A stretch of 64,000 nucleotides of DNA from contig NC_052350.1 in the NCBI RefSeq assembly GCF_009727055.1, positions 18,783,394-18,847,393 on the forward strand. The letters run 5' to 3'. Position 1 is the stretch's first letter, and each line of letters opens with the position of its first letter. The stretch is from Benincasa hispida (Eukaryota; Streptophyta; Magnoliopsida; Cucurbitales; Cucurbitaceae). Below the pieces are notes generated by a model, which saw nothing but the letters and a program-made list of their open reading frames with translations, had not been told where the DNA came from and did no database searches. The position numbers were made by a program, and so were the translations under genes. This document shows positions 56,496-64,000 of the stretch, piece by piece.

Positions 56496-59400
56496 TATTG
56501 GGATTGATGCCCTAAATCTCATGGGTCATAGAGTTTGTAATTGTATTGTACAAGCAATTTATTTATCTAATAAAATAAGAGGTATTTTATTTGACATTTA
56601 GTAACATTAACCCACAAAACAAATAAACTAAGATCCAAGGTTATTTTCTGTAGCTTAAATATGTATGTGGAGACATACAAGTAGATCATGTTTAAGAGAT
56701 AACCTAAATAGTCTGTAGTAGATGGATAAGGTTGGGTACCTTATCTCAGTGACACTACGAAGGCATACTTTGTAGTTGTTACAATTGTTATAAAAAGCTA
56801 CAAATGATTCGATCCTGATCATTCATGTGCAGACATGTGAGCGGGATGTTCAATAAAAGAGTTTGTATAAAATCGCACCACAAAACAAATAGTCTCATTA
56901 TATAATACTGTTTATAGAATAGACTTACATATCACTAGGATAATCATAAGTGACTTGACCTGAATCTTGAGTGAGTTGTGAACTTCTGACTATGAAGGTG
57001 GTTCTTTGATTTGCATAGGTGAGAATGGCCTGTATCGCCAACTCAATATGTCTTCCATTTTAGGGATTCGTCTGATTGAGGAGCTGGGAACACAACTTCA
57101 CAATGAGGAATTCGCTCATTCTCTATAGTTAGAGCAAGCTGAGAAATTGCTCCTTTAAGGGTTGATTATGGGGCTTGAACAATGTGACGTCACACCCTCT
57201 ACTGACCTAAGAAGGGTTTGGTCCTAGTTGGATTGTGATTTACTGTACATTAGAGGGATCAATGGTACTTAAGGAGTTAGATGTAACTACAGGGACAAAA
57301 CAGTAATTTTGGCCCAACTGTATTTACGAGCAATTTGTGAGGATCAATGGACCGTTGATTGGTTATATCCAATGGACATAAAAATATATTTGTAGTGCGA
57401 AGAGTGTAGTCGTTGGTCTTTAGTGGAGTGACCGACAATTAATGGAAATTGGTTAATTTAATTAAAAATTTTAATTAATTAACCAAATACCATTGGAGCT
57501 TCAATCTATAGATTCATAAGGTCCCCTATGTAGCTCAACTGGGATTATTAGGAACCGAATTAATTTTCATTAATTTGAATGGTTCAAACTAAATGAGGGA
57601 ATTAATTATATATAATATAATTAATATAATGTATTTGATAGATTATAATATAAAGTTTTATTCGAGATGAAATAAATATTTGAATATGATTCAAATATTA
57701 ATTATATGAATATGATTCATATAAAGACTATAGGTTAAATTTAATTTGAATTTGATTCATAATAAACACTTTATGTTAATTGAGAGAATATTAAACTACA
57801 AGTTATATTATATATGATATAATATAAACTATAGGTTATATGTTATATTAGTATAACATATAGTTTGATATATGTTATATATAGCAAATTAGTTATTATA
57901 TAATATATATTTTTAAATCATTTAAAAAATTAGTTTTTAAAATTTTGAATTTAATTAAGGGAGGGAGTTATCCCCTTATTTCTCTCAAAGTTATCATGGG
58001 AGTGGGAGCGATTTTAAAGGATAGCTGATGACATGCAGAAATGCATGTCATCATAGGCCTTTTACTTATAATTATGAAAGTTGTTAAGCAGAATATGCGG
58101 CAATTGTGCTAGGAATTCACGAAAAAGTGAGCTTGCATCGATTAGCATGTTGAATCTTAGCTAACCCGTTATTTTGCGCTATTATGCGTTCAATGTATTA
58201 TTTTTGTAGCTAAAACAGGAAATGGATGCAAATCCGAAAACTGAACCACCGCATAGACGACCGCATGTGAAGAAACCTCCATCGCAAGGCCAAACGCGTC
58301 GATCAATGGATGTTGCGGTAATCAGTCGTATGCGTTCATCGCATGGGAGTTGCACTCGCCTAGCAATTGCGATCATCGTGTAGAGTTACGGTATTAAGAG
58401 AATGCAGTCATTAAATGATTGCGGCTATGCGACAACACATACTAATGGGATCAACGCAAGGTTGGTGGAATGAACGCATCAACGCATCTACCTTGAGAAA
58501 AACCAAAAGATGATGCTGACATTTCACATACCACGCCGTTAGTGGTAGAGGTTCAGAAATGACTAACACGTCGAACGTTAGACTCAAAGCAGTCCAATTA
58601 ATGCTACCGATGACCCAAGCTCTATAAATAGAAGTCGATGAGCTGAAATTTAAGTAATCCAGGGATGATCCTTGTGATCCAAGGATTTTCCCCGTGATTC
58701 AGACAAACTACGTGCGAAGATGGCTGAGAGTTCTTCACCTCCTTCATCCATTCCGGGTGACGACCGGAGCTAGATCTCGAGAGAGTCAGCTCCACTACCC
58801 ATCCATGGCACCACCGGCAACCTTGACGCACATCCACTGGAAGCAAGCCTTTGCTTCCAGCCGGTCACTTCATTCTTCTTTCTTTTCTTATATTGTATTG
58901 TATGACATTTTGTGATTAAGAAATTAATACAATTTATTTTCAATGCATTTCTTTGTTCCTTCGACTCCATCTCCATCTTCTTTGCTTAGCATCTTTACTT
59001 TCATTGCAACACTTAGTAGGATTGCTTGGGTATTGCATACTTAGTCATAAGGATTAGAGATATGAAGCAAGTAGCAAACCACCGAGAGGTGTGCATTGCG
59101 CGAGTGTGTGAGTAATCTTATTTATTTAGTGTGAAGCTGCTGCAAGCCTGTCTATAGGCTAACGCATTGCTTGTCTATAAGTAAAGTCAGCAATAATCAA
59201 CTATCCGGGAGGGTAAGTGGTTGGTCGCATTAAGTAGTGTATGCATTGTTCACTAGGGATAGTAACAATCTTAGGTCAGCAAAGTTCATGTGGTTACCTT
59301 TTCCTATGAGCGCTTCATTCATCATTTAGGCATACTTGGGAGAGTAGTCTAAAACACAAATCTAAGACTCAAGAGAGCAGATTGGAATGCACAGGCATGA

Positions 59401-60516
59401 ATGGGGAACTTAGGGATAAGCTCCGTTTGCTATCACACAGCGTATGCACCCTACAGATTGGATATTGCATGCATCCAGGAAGTAGGATAAGGGGTCATGC
59501 GGTAGCCATGCTCATGCGGCAGGAGCTAGTGAGCTGGTTATGGAGGTCTAGGCAGGCATAAGCTTATCGGCAATATCACAGATATACCGCATATGTCCTA
59601 AAGTTAGGTTCACGTGTGTGTAGCATGATTGCATGGTTTACGTTGACTAAGGTTGCCCTTGCGATTACTCTTAAGGATTGCAATGAAATCATCTCCACAT
59701 TTTATCTATTTTCCATACATTTATTTCATGTCAAGTGTCGTCGCATCGCTATCTCTCATGCATATTCTCATTGAGTTGTCTGTTAGATAGGAGTAGGAGT
59801 AGGGTTAACTTAGCAACCTCCATTCCATTCTTTTATTTAAATAGTCGTACGCACATTATCACATATATATAGCTACAAGTCCTTGTGTTCGAACTTGGAT
59901 TATCCGAGAAACTTGCATTCACGTTATACTTCGTGTGAGCGCAAGAAAACTTGTGACAAGACGCATGGTCATCTCATACATTTATTAACGCATATTAATT
60001 CCAACGTATGACCTCGATGCATAACTATCAACGCATATCTTAGGAACATGCATCGTATACCGCGTCCAAGGGATTTTAGTTGTCGAGTAAAATTGACTTT
60101 TAATTTTCCGTCACCAATAGCCTTTTTCTCCTTATGTTTTACACAATACTTTCTTAACTAAAAAAAAAACGATTAGTTCTCTACAAATTTTCCTCTCAAA
60201 ATCTTCTTTCTCCCTCTACCAAAATTAACACGAAGCCTACCCCTCTCATGGATTCTCAACCTTATCGAGAATACCAAGGAATCTGCTTGGTGGTGTCCAA
60301 TATGGGTGTTCGTTGTGTTCGTGCAATTCATAGTAGAGGAATCGTGGAATTTTGAATCTTCAAGGGTAAGTAATTCAAACCATAATTTCCTCTCTTGTCT
60401 GTATTTAAGCATGCTGTAAATTAAAAGGCATATGGCTTATATATTCTGAATTTTGTTGTTTCTGTAAAATTAATGGATCTAATCCGCTTCCGCTGCGGAC
60501 GTTCACACATCCTTAA
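56496..60516 (+). repeat. COPIA-4 5' LTR (interrupted by a solo LTR)
   Basis: Starts TATTGGGATTGATGCCCTAA (first G changed to A relative to TG) and ends CACACATCCTTAA just before the PBS. Net length is about 1.93 kb without the insertion at 58026. It shares the GGTTATATCCAATGGACATA and GGTAATATAA-rich segments with the LTR at 33143-36315 in the other orientation. It was inserted into the Harbinger-like/minisatellite element. Confidence 0.8.
58026..60116 (+). mobile_element. Solo LTR (family G2)
   Basis: 2091 bp, TGATGACATGCAGAAATGCA to CCGTCACCA, with perfect TSD ATAGC at 58021-58025 and 60117-60121. It is the same family as 24129-27294, without the tandem duplication. It has the 11-bp hairpin at its left edge and no coding region. 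Confidence 0.9.
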
Positions 60517-60517
60517 A

Positions 60518-60532
60518 TTGGTATCAGAGTGG
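60518..60532 (+). promoter_or_regulatory. COPIA-4 primer binding site
   Basis: TTGGTATCAGAGTGG, the Met-tRNA-type PBS, one base after the LTR. Confidence 0.9.
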
Positions 60533-62739
60533 TCATTTTGAGTCCTAATTTTGTAATTTTTAGAATTAAAATTTAGATTAATGGTGGGACTTTACTGTTT
60601 TTGTATTTATGTATGATGAGTGTGAGATTTTGCATATTTTGGATGTTTTCGGGATTGTTCTATATAGAATTTCGCCATCTATTTACAATTTGGCATGTAA
60701 ATACTGTTTTTTTTGCATAAATTTACTATCGAGTCTCTAATTTATTAAGTCTGTGTCGTTTGTGTTTTTCTGGTGCTGATTTGAATAAATTTGGAGCCAA
60801 AACGGATGAAATCAGAGCAAAACCGTACTGTACAAAGTGTTTCTATAAAACGACGCCTTAGCACTTACGAACGTGAATGGAAAGAAGTTCCATAGCGTCG
60901 CGACGCTTCGAGACGGATGAAGCAGGCAAGGAGATTGGTTCAGTGAACAGTTCGCGGTTCAGACAATTCAAACTAGTGGTTCGTTGTTCCAACCTTTTCA
61001 GTAACGGCTTTGTCTACATTTTTTAATTATTATTTGTAAAAATTAATTTTTCATTAAATTAAATTAAATATATTAATTATATTAATTTAATTAATGGCTT
61101 AGGAGGCCAATCCCAATCCAACATATTGTTGTTTTAAATTATGCATTGAATGTATGGTTTATTTTAATATATGTTTTAATATATGTCATAATGTATGGCA
61201 TGTAGAGAAAAATTCCACTATAGGATATGGATTATTCATGCATCATGTTTATTATAAATGTTGTAATATATAGTTGCATAAATCATTTAGAGCATGCTCG
61301 TACATCATATAATATAAGAATTATGATATATGAATGCATGCATTAATAAACCATGCATCATTTATATTATAAATGTTATAATATATAGTTAGTATGTATG
61401 GATGTATGTTATTAATGTTTCATAAATATAGTATATAATAATTATGTATGGAATGTAAAGAAAAATGGAATAGCATAATGCATGATACTACTTTAGAAAT
61501 TATAAATGTTATATATTTCCAAAGTATGCCATTAGATACAATCTTAGGTTTTAATTTATTTCATTTATTTTTATGATAGTTATAAGTTAAATGAAATTAG
61601 AAATTAAAATCTATAAGAAAGAATTGCATGCTAACATAGATTAAAATCATTTTTTAAATAGTTTAAAATATGATTCACATTACTACATTACACCTATGAT
61701 CACATTATTTTTAATAAGATTAGAAATATGCTTAATCTTTTAATCAATTTAATATGATTAAATTGGTTAATGAAAAAAATTAAAATTGTAATAAATGCAT
61801 CTACAAGGAACCTTTGTCTAAGGATAATTTTGTCTAGCCTGGGGTATTTAAACGGATGGAACATGAGAATTGACATGGAAGGTGAATTAGATAGATTTGT
61901 TACAAGTATGCAATGATTGATTAAAGTTTGTTAAAGCTTTTAATAAACAATAATCAATATTGTTTAACTATCCAAAGTAAACGTTTAATTAAGATAATTA
62001 GTCGTATTTTTCTAACTTAAACAACCCTAGGTAAAACACTCAGTAAGAGGAAAATAGGGTATCTGATACTTCAATTTTTCTATCATGTTTCTCCCTAAGA
62101 GTTTACACCGTGAGATCTATACTCGGCCTCGAGGCACCTTTTCTTGTGTCCCTCTACGGGTGGCGTTTGTATAGGTTAATAACAAGGTGAATGGAGAGAG
62201 TGTTTATAATAAGTGGGAGCGAGACGTGTGTCAACTCATCCCACGGTCTCTCTTATTAGTTTGTAGTAAACTTTCATGCTCAGCCTCGAGACAAGTTTAC
62301 TTGTGTCCCTCTACATATGGCATTTGTATGAATTTTTACTTTAACTTCAAAAATGGATGAGACTGCTTAAGTTTTTTACCCAATCAGTTTTTCTCTATGG
62401 TCGGCTCATTGGGGCAGAACTCTAGAATCTAAAAAAGGGGTTACACTTACCAAAAAAGTATTAAGTTAGTTAACAATTTTCTGGACCAAACAATGGTGAC
62501 TAATAATTACAGGAACAAGAGTTATTTTAGTGTAATTATTGGTTGAGATAGTCTCAATTCAGTGAAGGGGTAACTGATCATCCTATAATGGCTTTTACCC
62601 TGCCCCATTGATGTATCGTTGCAAAATAGACGTCATAGAGGGTGCATTAGGTTATTTTGCTAAATTAATTGGTTGTTTAAATTGGGTGATGCTTGTGTAA
62701 CTAATATAGATAAATTGTACGTTTTCATCAATTTCAAAT
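60533..62739 (+). other. COPIA-4 untranslated leader
   Basis: 2.2 kb without a conserved ORF. It includes two copies of a TATTATAAATGTTRTAATATA unit with ATGCATCAT (about 61240-61275 and 61350-61390). The GAGGCACCTTTTCTTGTGTC and CTCATTGGGGCAG blocks (62130-62415) correspond to the COPIA-2 leader on the other strand. Confidence 0.6.
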
Positions 62740-63250
62740 ATGTCAACCGCTACATTAAATTTGCTTGTCGCCGATAACCTTAACGGTGATAACTACGCTA
62801 CATGGAAAAATACTATCAATATAGTACTTATCATCGATGATTTGCGATTTGTCCTAGTTGAAGAGCGTCCTAAGTCCCACCTGCCAATGCCACTCGAAAT
62901 GTTTGAAAGGCATATGACCGATGGGTTCGGGTGAACGAAAAGGCCCAAGCATACATCTTGGCAAGCTTATCTGAAGTCTTAGCTAAGAAGCATGAATCCA
63001 TGCTCACTGCCCATGAGATAATGAAGTCCCCGAGGGGAATGTTTGGATAACCGTCCACTCACTTAGGCGTGATGCACTTAAGTACTTCTTTAATGCCCGT
63101 ATGCCAGAGGGGACCTATGTTCGAGAACACGTTCTGATGATGGTCCACTTCAACGTGGCGGAGATGAAGTGGTATATCATTGATAAAGCCAGTCAGGTTA
63201 GCTTCATCCTGGAAACTTTATTTGAAAGTTTTCTTCAGTTCCATAGCTTT
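62740..63250 (+). pseudogene. COPIA-4 gag remnant, truncated
   Basis: ATG at 62740 with LLVADNLNGDNYATWKNTIN, the same UBN2-type gag as COPIA-2 (LLSAEKLTGDNFATWK). A shift near 62932 takes the frame to a stop; remaining pieces GMFG, REHVLMMVHFNVAEMKW and SQVSFILETLFESFLQF are read in other frames up to about 63250. All of pol and the 3' LTR are absent, so the element was cut off here by deletion or rearrangement. Confidence 0.8.
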
Positions 63251-64000
63251 GAAAATCATTTATGTATTTACTTGAGTCAACCATTTTGTAAAATCAACAT
63301 TTGAAGAAGACCATGTATGTTTGAAAATTAATGTATGGAGGATATTAAAGCTAACCGTAATGAAGAGTCTGAATAGATTGCCTTGTGAAAATTAGACGTG
63401 TGTTATTTATTAGGAGTTTAATTTACTCAAATTATAAGTTTCACACGATATTGATCGAACAAATTAGAGGATGGCATAAACTGATACACTTATGAAAGTT
63501 TAAGGTTTATGTGATACAATTATTTGTTCAAGGTTTTAATTGATACAACTCCAGATTTAGGAGTTATGTTTGTCCTAAATTTTAAAATTTAAAAACTCAA
63601 CTTCTAATTTAATCCTATTATAAATATTCGTTGATTAATAAAATAAATGGAATTAATTTGACTATATATCAAATTATACATTATAACATTCAAATTTTTT
63701 GTGTGTATATGTTTATATTATTATATTGATTTCTTAATTATTTTGCACAACACGTCATCCAAATTTAAGATAAAGATGGTGGAATGATGTTTAATAATGC
63801 TTTTATTTTCGTTTATGTGTCCTTTTTTAGGTGTGTTTCACAACAAATCCTTATATGTTATTATTATTAAAGAAAGAGATAGAATAACGTGTATGCCAAC
63901 CATTTTTTAATTAATCTCTAAAATTTAAAATAGAAATCGTCTTTCAAAATTATTCGTGTTGTATTTATTTTTTAATATGTTTTGAAAGAAAATAGTTTAC
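63251..64000. other. AT-rich DNA after the COPIA-4 break
   Basis: No ORF or repeat that I can name. Confidence 0.5.

Noticed and set aside
56820..57080. tRNA or other structured RNA gene in the LTR regions with conserved blocks
   Set aside because: No cloverleaf could be drawn; conservation reflects shared LTR ancestry.
62870..63058. Minus-strand ORF opposite the COPIA-4 gag
   Set aside because: It is the antisense shadow of gag, and the same antisense pattern occurs opposite the COPIA-2 gag.

Overview
This window is AT-rich plant nuclear DNA made almost entirely of transposable elements. The content points to a flowering plant: Ty1/Copia and Ty3/Gypsy LTR retrotransposons primed by initiator Met-tRNA, a CACTA transposon, a plant L1-type LINE with an RNase H-like domain, and many MITE-like fold-back elements. 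The Copia gag/pol style recalls cucurbit genomes, but that is a memory-based inference with modest confidence. I found no intact host gene, no tRNA or rRNA and no CRISPR array. Every coding stretch I can interpret is a broken element gene or a captured fragment.

Layout, left to right. Positions 1-31978 can be read as one nested stack. The outermost layer is COPIA-1 (minus strand): 5' LTR 31284-31978, internal part 27327-31283, and a 3' LTR now split into 27295-27326, 24026-24128 and 1-543, running off the left edge. A second Copia, COPIA-2 (minus strand, 544-24025), lies inside that 3' LTR. Its own 3' LTR was hit by a 5.6 kb non-autonomous CACTA element (681-6311, TSD ATA) and by a Gypsy element (6468-13150). 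Its 5' LTR (20232-24025) carries a solo Gypsy LTR (21990-23643). A further solo LTR with an internal 1.15 kb tandem duplication (24129-27294, TSD TTATG) sits in the COPIA-1 LTR.

32.0-41.3 kb: a 5'-truncated LINE (32792-36486, 22-bp TSD) is split by a Copia-type LTR (33143-36315), which itself holds a solo Gypsy LTR (34192-35489). An isolated solo LTR of the COPIA-2 family follows at 39263-41332. 41.3-47.6 kb is gene-poor AT-rich DNA with MITE-like fold-back elements. COPIA-3 (about 47680-52670, minus strand) is a decayed Copia. 52.7-56.5 kb holds a probable small solo LTR, MITE-like DNA and a degenerate minisatellite. COPIA-4 (plus strand) begins with an LTR at 56496-60516, itself split by a solo LTR (58026-60116, TSD ATAGC), then PBS, a long leader and a truncated gag ending near 63250.

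No gene set works together here. What is notable is the stratigraphy of insertions, a conserved LTR-edge hairpin with apparent covariation between families, palindromic CGATCG arrays in COPIA-2, a possible captured PEP-carboxykinase exon in the CACTA element, and two single-N assembly joins flanked by perfect duplications.
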